Source: Bacillota bacterium
Lineage (GTDB): Bacteria > Bacillota > Clostridia > Lachnospirales > Anaerotignaceae
Assembly (NCBI GenBank): GCA_019422105.1
Contig: JAHZDZ010000001.1
Coordinates: 455,751 to 519,750, forward strand
Length of the DNA: 64,000 nt
Direction of reading: 5' to 3'
This document shows, one piece after another, positions 19,229 to 27,292 of the stretch. The notes under the pieces were generated by a model. It searched no databases, was not told where the DNA came from, and saw nothing but the letters and a program-made list of their open reading frames with translations. A program made the translations under genes and the position numbers. How positions within the stretch are numbered: position 1 is the stretch's first letter; every line of letters begins with the position of its first letter.

Positions 19229-19400
19229 GACCCTGATTTCCTTAGGATTTCTTCCTTCTGCTCATTATGCTCCGGTCACAAAATATTATCCCTTCTGCTT
19301 TTCCTTATTTTTTTGTATCTTTCCTTGCTCAGTATATATTTATCGTTCTTCCTCTATTATATTTTTTTACTGTCAAAATCCCAATGTATAAAAGTAACAA

Positions 19401-19439
19401 AAAAAACAGGCGGCCCTTCTTCGGCACCACCTGTTTTTT
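19401..19439. terminator. Terminator downstream of thiI
   Basis: AAAACAGG and CCTGTTTT form a stem with one mismatch and an added GG/CC pair around a short loop. There are T runs on both strands, so it can stop transcription from either side; thiI is the gene it serves. Confidence 0.75.
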
Positions 19440-19446
19440 GTATATT

Positions 19447-20622
19447 TTATCTATCAATTACCTCTGTTTTCTCCAACGCCTCCCCAAGCTTCTCCCCAAG
19501 CGCTGTAAGCTTGCTTTCAATCTTTTCGATTACTGAAGTTTTAGGCTTGGTCTCAGGATGCTTTGCCACAAAAATGGTACAGCAGTCCTCGTAAGGGCGT
19601 ATGGAGATATCAAAGGTTCCGATTTTTCTCGCCAGGTCAACAATTTCCTGCTTGTCCATGCCGCACAGCGGCCGCAAAACAGGCATTGTACAGGCCGCGC
19701 TGATAGCGTTTATTCCCTGCATTGTCTGGCTTGCAACCTGTCCGATGCTGTCTCCGGTAATCAGGCCGTCCGCCCTTTCCCTCTCCGCAATAGCCTGTGC
19801 CGTCCGCATCATAGCCCTTTTCAGGAAAATCGTCAGCTTATCCTCCGGCACATTCTCCAACAGATACAGCTGAACCTCTGTAAAAGGAACAACATACAGT
19901 CTAAAGCCCCCTGTAAAATGGGCAATCCTCTCCGCCAAGTCCATAACCTTCTGCTTTGCCCGCTCACTGGTATAGGGCGGCGAGTGAAAATAGACCCCGC
20001 TCACCTCGACACCGCGCTTTGCCATCATAAAGGCGGCAACCGGGCTGTCTATGCCTCCTGACAAAAGTGCCACACCCTTGCCGGAGGAGCCGACGGGCAA
20101 TCCGCCGAAGGCGGGAATCAGTCTGGAATAAATATAGGCGTCATTTCTCAGCTCCACAAAAATCACAATTTGTGGTTTATGCACATCTACCTTTAGGTTT
20201 GGCATATTGTCCAGCAGATATTCCCCGATTGCCGCCGAAACCTCCCTTGATGCAAGAGGATACCGCTTATCGGAGCGTTTTGTCTCCACCTTAAAGGTAG
20301 CGTCTCTGTCTCCTACTGTCTCCCGCATATGGGAAAGGCAAAGACGTTTCAGGTTTTCCATACTCTGATCCGTGGTTTTCACCCCCGGGCAAACGCCTAT
20401 GATGCCCAGAACGCAGGTCACCCTTGGTATGACCAAATCATAATCCATCTCTCCGCCTCTGTCCTCCACAATCAGGCGTCCCTGCTCCCTGACCACGTAG
20501 AAATTGCCGTAAGGGTCCAGATTTTTTCGGATGGCGTCTATAAGCCTTGTCACAAATAGCTTGCGGTTATTGCCCCGCATGGCAATCTCACCATATTTTA
20601 CAATCAATACATTTTCTTCCAT
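19447..20622 (-). CDS. thiI: tRNA 4-thiouridine synthase ThiI
   Basis: The product is 391 aa. ThiI uses ATP to adenylate U8 of tRNA and receives sulfur from a cysteine desulfurase. The N terminus (ENVLIVKYGEIAMRGNNR) is the ferredoxin-like/THUMP region, and the PP-loop signature LLSGGIDSPVAAFMM lies near residue 185. A Cys pair occurs late (EDCCTIFVAKHPETKP). The C-terminal rhodanese domain of the enterobacterial enzyme is absent, as is normal in Firmicutes. Its partner desulfurase ends 14 bp upstream, so the two form a sulfur-transfer unit. Confidence 0.95.
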   Translation of the reverse strand: MEENVLIVKYGEIAMRGNNRKLFVTRLIDAIRKNLDPYGNFYVVREQGRLIVEDRGGEMDYDLVIPRVTCVLGIIGVCPGVKTTDQSMENLKRLCLSHMRETVGDRDATFKVETKRSDKRYPLASREVSAAIGEYLLDNMPNLKVDVHKPQIVIFVELRNDAYIYSRLIPAFGGLPVGSSGKGVALLSGGIDSPVAAFMMAKRGVEVSGVYFHSPPYTSERAKQKVMDLAERIAHFTGGFRLYVVPFTEVQLYLLENVPEDKLTIFLKRAMMRTAQAIAERERADGLITGDSIGQVASQTMQGINAISAACTMPVLRPLCGMDKQEIVDLARKIGTFDISIRPYEDCCTIFVAKHPETKPKTSVIEKIESKLTALGEKLGEALEKTEVIDR

Positions 20623-20636
20623 CTAAACTCACTCCA

Positions 20637-21797
20637 CTAACGTTTTCGGTGAAACCTTCTCAGCACAGGGACAATTTCCTTTAAAGCGGCAATACAGAAA
20701 TCCGCCTCCTCCAGTGTGTTGAAACGGCTGAAGGAAAAGCGAACGGCGCCCTCAATTCTGTCCTTAGAAAGTCCCATAGCCTCCAGTACGCCGCTCTGCT
20801 TTTTTTTCTTGCTGTTGCAGGCGCTTCCGGCAGATACAAAAATATTTTTTTCCTCCAGGGCGTGGAGAAGAACCTCACTTTTAAGCCCCAGAAAGGAAAG
20901 GTTCAGGACATAGGGGCTTGCCGCGTCCAATTCCTCTCCGTTTAAAAGTACATCCGGCAAAGCGGACATAATGCCGTCAAACAAATGCCTTTTTACCGCC
21001 GCCGCAGCTTCGTTGTGTTCTTCCAGATTCTCATAGCATTTTTGCGCCGCCAAGGCCACAACCTCCGCTCCCGCCGCGTTCTCCGTGCCCGCGCGCATGC
21101 CTGCCTGGTGGCCGCCGCCATAAATAAGAGGCTTTACCCTAAGCCCCTTTTTCATATAGAAAAATCCCAATCCCTTCGGACCGTGAAATTTGTGGGCACT
21201 TGCGGTCAGCATATCTATTTTTGCCTTTTTAACGGATAGCCTGTATTTTCCAAACGCCTGCACTCCGTCAACATGAAACAGCGCCGCCGGATTTTTTTCC
21301 TTGATGACTGCGCCGATTTTTTCCAAATCCTGTATAGTGCCTGTCTCATTATTGATAGCGATAATGCTCACCAGTATGGTATCGGGCCGAATGCTGTCTG
21401 CAAGCTCTTCCAATGAAATATAGCCTTTCTCATCCACATCCAGGTATGTAACCTCAAAACCGTCCTCCGCAAGCTCATGACAGGGCATGAAAACAGCCGG
21501 ATGCTCTGTATTTGTTGTAATTACATGTTTTCCGCTGCGGTGATACCCCTTAGCCGTGCCGAAGATAGCCCAGTTATCCCCCTCCGATCCGCCGGAGGTG
21601 AAATAGATTTCCTCTCTGTCACAGCCAATGAGATTGGCAAGAGACATTTTTGATTCCTCAATTATCTTCTCCCCCTCCATGCCCAGACAGCTCATGGAAG
21701 CGGGATTGGCATAGTCGGAAAGCATTCTCTGTCTGTACCTGTCCGCGACATCTTGAAGCGGCCTTGTTGTGGCCGCGTTATCAAAATAAACCTGCAT
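20637..21797 (-). CDS. Cysteine desulfurase (IscS/NifS family)
   Basis: The product is 386 aa from the ATG at 21797 (MQVYFDNAATT), preceded by GGAGGAAG. It is a PLP enzyme that takes sulfur from cysteine to form a persulfide. Seen in the sequence: the YFDNAATT start, SGGSEGDNWAI cofactor loop, NNETGTIQ, the PLP lysine in SAHKFHGPKG, RAGTEN, and the active-site Cys in SAGSACNSKKKK. The adjacent thiI indicates a main role in tRNA thiolation, as known for NifZ-ThiI pairs of Bacillus. The start overlaps nothing; rsmE ends 16 bp upstream. Confidence 0.95.
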   Translation of the reverse strand: MQVYFDNAATTRPLQDVADRYRQRMLSDYANPASMSCLGMEGEKIIEESKMSLANLIGCDREEIYFTSGGSEGDNWAIFGTAKGYHRSGKHVITTNTEHPAVFMPCHELAEDGFEVTYLDVDEKGYISLEELADSIRPDTILVSIIAINNETGTIQDLEKIGAVIKEKNPAALFHVDGVQAFGKYRLSVKKAKIDMLTASAHKFHGPKGLGFFYMKKGLRVKPLIYGGGHQAGMRAGTENAAGAEVVALAAQKCYENLEEHNEAAAAVKRHLFDGIMSALPDVLLNGEELDAASPYVLNLSFLGLKSEVLLHALEEKNIFVSAGSACNSKKKKQSGVLEAMGLSKDRIEGAVRFSFSRFNTLEEADFCIAALKEIVPVLRRFHRKR

Positions 21798-21813
21798 TTT
21801 TCTTCCTCCAAAT

Positions 21814-22539
21814 CTAGCCCAATTCATAAAGCAGTATGGCCGCCGTCGCCATGCCTGCGGTTTCCGTCCGCAAGATACGCCTTCCCAGTGTAACAGGCAT
21901 AATACCTGCATCCACCGCCAATTTTACCTCTTCCTCCGCAAAGCCTCCCTCGGGACCGATAAAAATGCTGAGGGCATCGCCCTGAAACCGGCGGACAAAA
22001 TCACGGATACCCTTTTCCCTCTCCATCTCGTAGGGAATCAGTCCTCGGCCGATTGCGCAAGCCTCCTTCACGGCCATGGAAAAGGAAAGCACATTTCCTA
22101 TTTCAGGTATTATTCCCCTTCCTGACTGCTTGGCGGCAGCTTCCGCAATCTTCTGCCAGCGCTCTATCTTTTTCGCTTCCTTCTTATCAAGCTTCACAAG
22201 GGATCTTTCCGTTGCAACGGGTACTATCTTAAAAACACCCAGCTCCACACATTTTTGTATAATCAATTCCATTTTGTCTCCCTTGGGAAGACCCTGGAAA
22301 AGTGTTATTTTTGTTTTGGGCTCGGAAATACTCTTTTCCTTCCCCACTATTTTACACAGTATTTCCCTCTCGCCAAATTCGGCAATCACACAGCTGTAGT
22401 CACAGCCCGCACCGTCGCAGACAGTCACCTCATCCCCAGTCTTAGAGCGCAGAACCGTTTTGATATGCTTGGCATCCTCCCCCGCTATGTGAATCTCATT
22501 TTCCCTTATCGCCTCTGCGGGCACAAAAAACCTCGGCAT
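21814..22539 (-). CDS. rsmE: 16S rRNA (uracil-1498-N3)-methyltransferase RsmE
   Basis: The product is 241 aa, the usual family length. RsmE methylates U1498 of 16S rRNA in the assembled 30S subunit. The N-terminal PUA-like part begins MPRFFVPAEAI with HIKTVLR. The C-terminal SPOUT/trefoil-knot part shows IFIGPEGGFAEEEV and LGRRILRTETAGMA, the SAM-binding knot. Its start is 2 bp after the prmA stop, so translation is probably coupled. Confidence 0.95.
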   Translation of the reverse strand: MPRFFVPAEAIRENEIHIAGEDAKHIKTVLRSKTGDEVTVCDGAGCDYSCVIAEFGEREILCKIVGKEKSISEPKTKITLFQGLPKGDKMELIIQKCVELGVFKIVPVATERSLVKLDKKEAKKIERWQKIAEAAAKQSGRGIIPEIGNVLSFSMAVKEACAIGRGLIPYEMEREKGIRDFVRRFQGDALSIFIGPEGGFAEEEVKLAVDAGIMPVTLGRRILRTETAGMATAAILLYELG

Positions 22540-22541
22540 AC

Positions 22542-23528
22542 CTACGCTTCCTTTCCCCGCAGGCAGGATAATACGGCTGCCCAGTCCTTCTTTGTCTTTG
22601 TGCTAACGACCTCAAACCCGTTTTCAGAAAGGGCGCCATAAACATCCTCAAGGCGGGTTGTAATAATACCGCTGGTGATAAAATAACCGCCATTCTTCAA
22701 AAAAGAAGGAACCAATTCAGACAGGGCAATAATAACATCGGCCACAATATTGGCCTCTACCACATCATATCCCTTTGTCCCATACTGTTTCTGCAAAACC
22801 GTATCCTCCAGTATGTTGCCCGCCGAAACCCTGTAGCTTTCTCTTTCAATGCCGTTTCGTTCAGCGTTACTGTAAGCAATTTCCACCGCATTGGGGTCAA
22901 TGTCTACCGCATCGGCAAAAGATGCGCCTAGAAGCAGAGAGGCAATGGATAAAATACCACTGCCGCAGCCAATGTCAAGCACTCTGTCACCCTCCGCTGT
23001 CACTTTCTCTATCATTTCAATACAAAGCTGCGTTGTCTCATGTCCGCCTGTACCGAATATGTGGCCCGGATCAATGTTGAGCACCTTCTTGTCCGTTTTT
23101 GACGGCAGTTCCTCCCAGGAAGGCTTAATCATAATTTTATTCCCTACTGCGAAGGGTTTAAAATATTTTTTCCAGTTGTTTGCCCAGTCCTCCTCCTTCA
23201 CGTTTCTCACTGTTACCTCCAAAGAGCCCAGGTCAAACTCCTTTTCCTCCAATGCAAGCCTTTTCAAATTTGATCGGATAAGTGTCAGGGTTTCCATACC
23301 CGATGGGTTGTCGCTGACAAAAAAGGTGATAACCGTAGGACTGTCCATCCTTTCCTTAACCAGCTCATCCTCAATATAATCCCATTCTCTGTTGGGATTG
23401 TCCAAAAACTCCCGGAAATCACAGGCGTCCTCAATCATTAAACCTGTAAGCCCCGCACCGTATAAAATACCGCTTACAATTTCTATCCCTTCCGTTGTTG
23501 TACTGACCGCAGCCTCTAAAAAATCCAT
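22542..23528 (-). CDS. prmA: Ribosomal protein L11 methyltransferase PrmA
   Basis: The product is about 328 aa from the ATG at 23528 (MDFLEAAVSTTTEG), which follows AGGAGGAAGG; an upstream in-frame start has no such site. PrmA trimethylates L11. The class I SAM motif is VLDIGCGSGILSIASLLLGA, preceded by PGHIFGTGGHETTQLC. The catalytic-region motif reads VVEANIVADVI. The prmA-rsmE pairing is a common Firmicutes arrangement. Confidence 0.95.
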   Translation of the reverse strand: MDFLEAAVSTTTEGIEIVSGILYGAGLTGLMIEDACDFREFLDNPNREWDYIEDELVKERMDSPTVITFFVSDNPSGMETLTLIRSNLKRLALEEKEFDLGSLEVTVRNVKEEDWANNWKKYFKPFAVGNKIMIKPSWEELPSKTDKKVLNIDPGHIFGTGGHETTQLCIEMIEKVTAEGDRVLDIGCGSGILSIASLLLGASFADAVDIDPNAVEIAYSNAERNGIERESYRVSAGNILEDTVLQKQYGTKGYDVVEANIVADVIIALSELVPSFLKNGGYFITSGIITTRLEDVYGALSENGFEVVSTKTKKDWAAVLSCLRGKEA

Positions 23529-23799
23529 ACCCTTCCTCCTGACACACATAGAAAGGGCAGAGGTAGCCTGCCCCTCAAAGTATCGAAAAAACTCAGGGAG
23601 TCTGTCCCCGAAACCCTGCAAGCCTATAAAAATGCCTGACCCAAATTTTAAAAAATAATTTGGGTAACACAGTTTTCCGTTATGGGTTTAGGATACTGAA
23701 CGTCCGGCGGACGTTCGCTTGGCACCGTTATCCCCCCAGATTTAACTTTTTCGACAGCCTGAGAGCAGAGATAATCTGCCCTTTCGCTAAACAGCACTA

Positions 23800-24537
23800 T
23801 TATTTTCCTTCAAATTCCCTGCAGACATCCTCATAACTTTTCGGCGTACCGATGTCGTAGCACTCCTCCGCGAAAGTATAGGCATACACATCCCGGCGCT
23901 TATAAAGCCACTCTACAAAATAGCCCGGCGCATCAGGCTTGTTGCCCTCAGAAATATAGGTTTCAAAAAAAGGTATGGTATCCCTTTTATAAATATAGGT
24001 AGCATAGACTGCCGTGTTTGATTTTGGATTTTGAGGCTTTTCCTCAATATCCACAACCTTTTTATTTTCATCAAGAAGCGCCACGCCAAACTGCTTTAAC
24101 AGCTCCATGTCGTCAAATTTCTTGACACAGACACAGTCACTGTTCATTTTTTTATAAAAACCATAGTAATCCATTAATTTATAGGTAAAAAAATTATCTC
24201 CCGCAATCACCATAATTTCATCATCAATCTTTTTTTCCTGAATCGTAAACAGTATATCCCCAATAGCGCCTCGGCGGGTTTCCTCTGTATCGGTGCCATC
24301 GTCCAGTACCTCTATAGGAGTTTTACTTTTATGCGCTTCGGCCCAGGAGTGAAAATGTGATGCAAACTTATGGTTTGATACAACATATATACGGTCAATC
24401 GCCTCTACCGTGTTGATTTCATCTACAATATAATCTATAATAGGCTTTTTGTTGATAGGCAAAAGCGCCTTGGGCATATTTAAAGTCAAGGGATAAAGCC
24501 TTGTAGCATATCCTGCAACCAATATGATTGCTTTCAT
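23800..24537 (-). CDS. Sugar-phosphate nucleotidyltransferase
   Basis: The product is 245 aa from the ATG at 24537 (MKAIILVAG), with GGAGG upstream. The nucleotide-binding start AIILVAGYATRLYPLT and the lysine in MPKALLPI are typical of the NTP-transferase family. The metal site is likely the Asp of VIAGDNFFTY, and the late EEKPQNPKS block fits sugar-phosphate binding. It lacks the hexapeptide C-terminal domain of GlmU-type enzymes. The substrate cannot be told from sequence; RfbA- or GCD1-like activity is plausible. No cell-wall or capsule genes are next to it. Confidence 0.85.
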   Translation of the reverse strand: MKAIILVAGYATRLYPLTLNMPKALLPINKKPIIDYIVDEINTVEAIDRIYVVSNHKFASHFHSWAEAHKSKTPIEVLDDGTDTEETRRGAIGDILFTIQEKKIDDEIMVIAGDNFFTYKLMDYYGFYKKMNSDCVCVKKFDDMELLKQFGVALLDENKKVVDIEEKPQNPKSNTAVYATYIYKRDTIPFFETYISEGNKPDAPGYFVEWLYKRRDVYAYTFAEECYDIGTPKSYEDVCREFEGK

Positions 24538-24591
24538 AAAAGAAACCTCCTCAAAAAACTGCTCCGGCAACGCGGATAACAGTTATTATTT

Positions 24592-24768
24592 TTATCGTTC
24601 CAGTAAAGCCACACACAAGAGCAGAGAAAAAAGCACTGAAACCAGCACCAAAAACCCCAAAATGTTGCCCGTAAGCAGGCATAACGCTTTCTTTTCGGCC
24701 TTTCTCCGCTTGTTGCGAAGCAAATGTACCGAAAAACCGCAGATAACTCCGCTGCAATTTGTTGTCAT
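24592..24768 (-). CDS. Possible small membrane protein (58 aa)
   Basis: A short reading frame begins MTTNCSGVICG, continues with a basic stretch (LRNKRRKAEKK) and ends with one long hydrophobic helix (GFLVLVSVLF to ALLER). Basic-then-hydrophobic order is what a small single-pass protein would show. There is no clear ribosome binding site, and TATAAT overlaps the start region, so it may be only the leader of the nucleotidyltransferase gene. Confidence 0.25.
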   Translation of the reverse strand: MTTNCSGVICGFSVHLLRNKRRKAEKKALCLLTGNILGFLVLVSVLFSLLLCVALLER

Positions 24769-24796
24769 TATATCATAGTATGCGCCACTCTACTAT

Positions 24797-25051
24797 AAAA
24801 AATTGCCGCAGCGTGGCTATTTTTACGGATTGGCCGTTTCTAGGCCAAGCCGTTTCCTTTGTATCGTTTTTTATTGCCTTTGCAATAAAAATTGCCGCAG
24901 CGTGGCTATTTTTACGGATTGGCCGTTTCTAGGCCAAGCCGTTTCCTTTGTATCGTTTTTTATTGCCTTTGCAATAAAAATTGCCGCAGCGTGGCTATTT
25001 TTACGGATTGGCCGTTTTTAGGCCAAGCCGTTTCCTTTGTATCGTTTTTTA
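24797..25051. repeat. Tandem array of an 89-bp unit, about 2.9 copies
   Basis: Units starting near 24801, 24890 and 24979 are almost identical (AATTGCCGCAGCGTGGCTAT to GTATCGTTTTTT). Each junction carries TTTTTATTGC-CTTT-GCAATAAAAA, a hairpin with T and A runs on either side that could work as a terminator on both strands. The period is not a multiple of three, and the array ends at the stop of the pseudouridine synthase gene. Confidence 0.9.
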
Positions 25052-26017
25052 CTTGAAAATTTCAAGCATAATCCTATTGAGATTCTGGGGAAGTTCTGAT
25101 AAATACTCCCGACCATTGAGATAGGAAAAAAACCCTTCCTCCGTATTCCATTTCAGCTTGTAAGCATGAAGAAACTGATGGCTTAAAGCAAACTCCTCTT
25201 TAAAATAACGATTTATCTTTTCCTCGCCGTATTTTCTGTCACCGATAACAGGGTGGCCAATAGACGCCAGATGAGCCCTTATCTGATGGGTTTTTCCAGT
25301 CACAAGGCAGACTTCCAAAAGCGTACAGGCATCTCCTCTTCTCAATGGCCTGTAAACAGTGACAGCCTTTTTTGAGCGGAGACCTTCCTGACTTTTCACC
25401 CTAACCTGGTTTGTCTCATTGTCCTTTTGCAGATAACCGCTGATTTCCCCCGGCTTACTCATATGTCCCTTTACCAGAGTCAAATAGTATTTTTCCAGTT
25501 TTTTTTCCGCAATGGCCGCATTCGCCGCCTGCAAGGCAGCAAGATTCTTTCCCGCAATGACCATACCGCTGGTGTTCCTGTCAAGGCGGTTACAAAGGGC
25601 GGGTGTAAAGGAGGACTGTGCCGAGGGCGAGTACTGCCCTTTCCCGTATAGATAATACAGTATCTGATCAATCAGTGTATCTCTGTCGCTGTCCTTTTCC
25701 GGATGAGACAAAAGCCCTGCCGGCTTGTCTGCAATCAACAGGTTGTCATCTTCATACACAATGCCAAAATGCCTTTCGCTCTCATGAAGCTCTTTTGCCG
25801 CCATAAAACCGGTCATGGTTTCCTCCGCCAGGTACAGCTGCAAGGTGTCTCCCTCCGCTATCATTTCATTTCCCTCCGCTTTTTTGCCATTAAGCTTAAT
25901 CCGCTTTTTGCGGAGCATTTTGTAGAGAAATGATTTTGGTGCTGTATTCAGATATTTCATTAAAAACTTGTCCAAACGTTGGTTTTGCTCCGCTTTGCCT
26001 ATTTTGATTTCCTTCAT
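25049..26017 (-). CDS. RluA-family 23S rRNA pseudouridine synthase
   Basis: The product is about 322 aa from the ATG at 26017 (MKEIKIGKAEQNQRLDKFL), preceded by AGGAG. An N-terminal S4 RNA-binding domain (RLDKFLMKYL, KMLRKKRIKLNGKKA) is followed by the synthase domain, with the catalytic Asp in NRLDRNTSGMVI and late motifs TGKTHQIRAHL and GHPVIGDRKYG. RluC/RluD-type enzymes modify 23S rRNA; the exact uridine is not predictable. Its 3' end runs into the 89-bp tandem array, so its own terminator may be the hairpins there. Confidence 0.92.
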   Translation of the reverse strand: MKEIKIGKAEQNQRLDKFLMKYLNTAPKSFLYKMLRKKRIKLNGKKAEGNEMIAEGDTLQLYLAEETMTGFMAAKELHESERHFGIVYEDDNLLIADKPAGLLSHPEKDSDRDTLIDQILYYLYGKGQYSPSAQSSFTPALCNRLDRNTSGMVIAGKNLAALQAANAAIAEKKLEKYYLTLVKGHMSKPGEISGYLQKDNETNQVRVKSQEGLRSKKAVTVYRPLRRGDACTLLEVCLVTGKTHQIRAHLASIGHPVIGDRKYGEEKINRYFKEEFALSHQFLHAYKLKWNTEEGFFSYLNGREYLSELPQNLNRIMLEIFK

Positions 26018-26068
26018 AGGGTAGACTCCTTTATACAAAAAGCAGGGGAGGTTCCCCTCCCCCAAACT

Positions 26069-27173
26069 TTAACTGTGTATCCAGGCCAGATATGCATTGA
26101 TAAAGTTATCAATGCTGCCGTCCATAACTGCATTTATATTGCCTGTTTCCTCGCCTGTCCTGTGATCCTTTGCCAGGTTATAGGGCATAAAGACATAGCT
26201 TCTAATCTGGCTGCCCCAACCGATTTCCTTGACGTCGCCGCGGATTTCCGCAAGCTTCATCATATTTTCCTCCATTTTTTTCTCCACCAGCTTGCTTTTG
26301 AGCATTTTCATGGCCGTATCCTTATTGCTGTGCTGGCTTCTTTCGTTCTGGCACTGAACTACAATGCCCGTGGGCAAATGGGTAATACGGATAGCGGAGG
26401 ATGTCTTATTGACATGCTGTCCGCCGGCGCCGCTGGCCCGGTAGGTATCCACCCTTAAATCATCAGGGTTGATATCCACTTCCACATCATCATCTATCTC
26501 CGGCATAACATCACAGGAGGCAAAGGAGGTATGCCTTCTGCCTGAGGAGTCAAAGGGAGAAACCCTCACCAGCCTGTGAATGCCCTTTTCGCTTTTCAGA
26601 TAGCCAAAGGCGTTTTCACCGGTTACCTGAAAGGTGACGGATTTCACACCCGCCTCGTCTCCCGGCAGATAATCAAGCGTTTCCACCTGAAAGCCCCTCT
26701 TGTCAGCCCATTTCAGATACATTCTCAAAAGCATGCTCACCCAGTCACAGGCTTCTGTGCCGCCGGCGCCGGAATGAAGGGTTACAATGGCGTTGTTCCT
26801 GTCATATTCCCCATCAAGAAGAGTGGAGATTTTCAGCGTCTCATACTCTGACAGAAACTCATCCTTTAACGCCTTTGCTTCCTCAGCAATGGACTCATCT
26901 TCCTCCTCATTTCCCATTTCAATGAGGGTCATAATATCCTCATACTTTCTTACCAAATCCTCAAACCCTGCCACCTTGCTTTTCAGCCCTTTAAGCGTCT
27001 GCATGGTTTTCTGGCTTTTCTCCATGTCATTCCAGAAATCAGGATCGCTTGAGATTTCTTCCAGTTCTTCAATTTTGACCTTAGCACCTGCTACGTCAAA
27101 GTGAAGCCCCCATTTCCTCTAATTTTTCGTCATAAGCAGAAAGCTCAAGACTAAGCTGGTCCAGCTCAAACAT
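26069..27173 (-). CDS. prfB: Peptide chain release factor 2, with programmed +1 frameshift
   Basis: RF2 releases peptides at UGA and UAA. The gene is split over two frames. An ATG at 27173 (AGGAG upstream) opens 25 codons (MFELDQLSLELSAYDEKLEE to GASL), then an in-frame TGA at 27096-27098 follows CTT. A +1 shift on CTT-T continues as DVAGAKVKIEELEE, giving 367 aa in total. GGGGG a few bases before the shift site is the Shine-Dalgarno-like stimulator. Landmarks in the body are the SPF-type tripeptide region (RVSPFDSSGRRHTSFAS) and GAGGQHVNK, whose GGQ triggers peptide release. This is the classic autoregulation of RF2 by its own level. Coordinates span both frames. secA ends 119 bp before its start. 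Confidence 0.96.
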
Positions 27174-27292
27174 ATTTCTCAACTCCTAAAATTTTTTATT
27201 AATCCATATCCGCATAATACGAATATAAAATTCAGCACATACAGATAGCCGCTATCCTTTTGAGAACACGGCTGTCTTTTCTTTATTTGGTT

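Noticed and set aside
24803..25021. Coding frame across the tandem array
   Set aside because: The 89-bp period is not a multiple of three, so the frame changes in each copy; there is no ribosome binding site.
24797..25051. CRISPR array
   Set aside because: The units are tandem, 89 bp long and contiguous, with no unique spacers.
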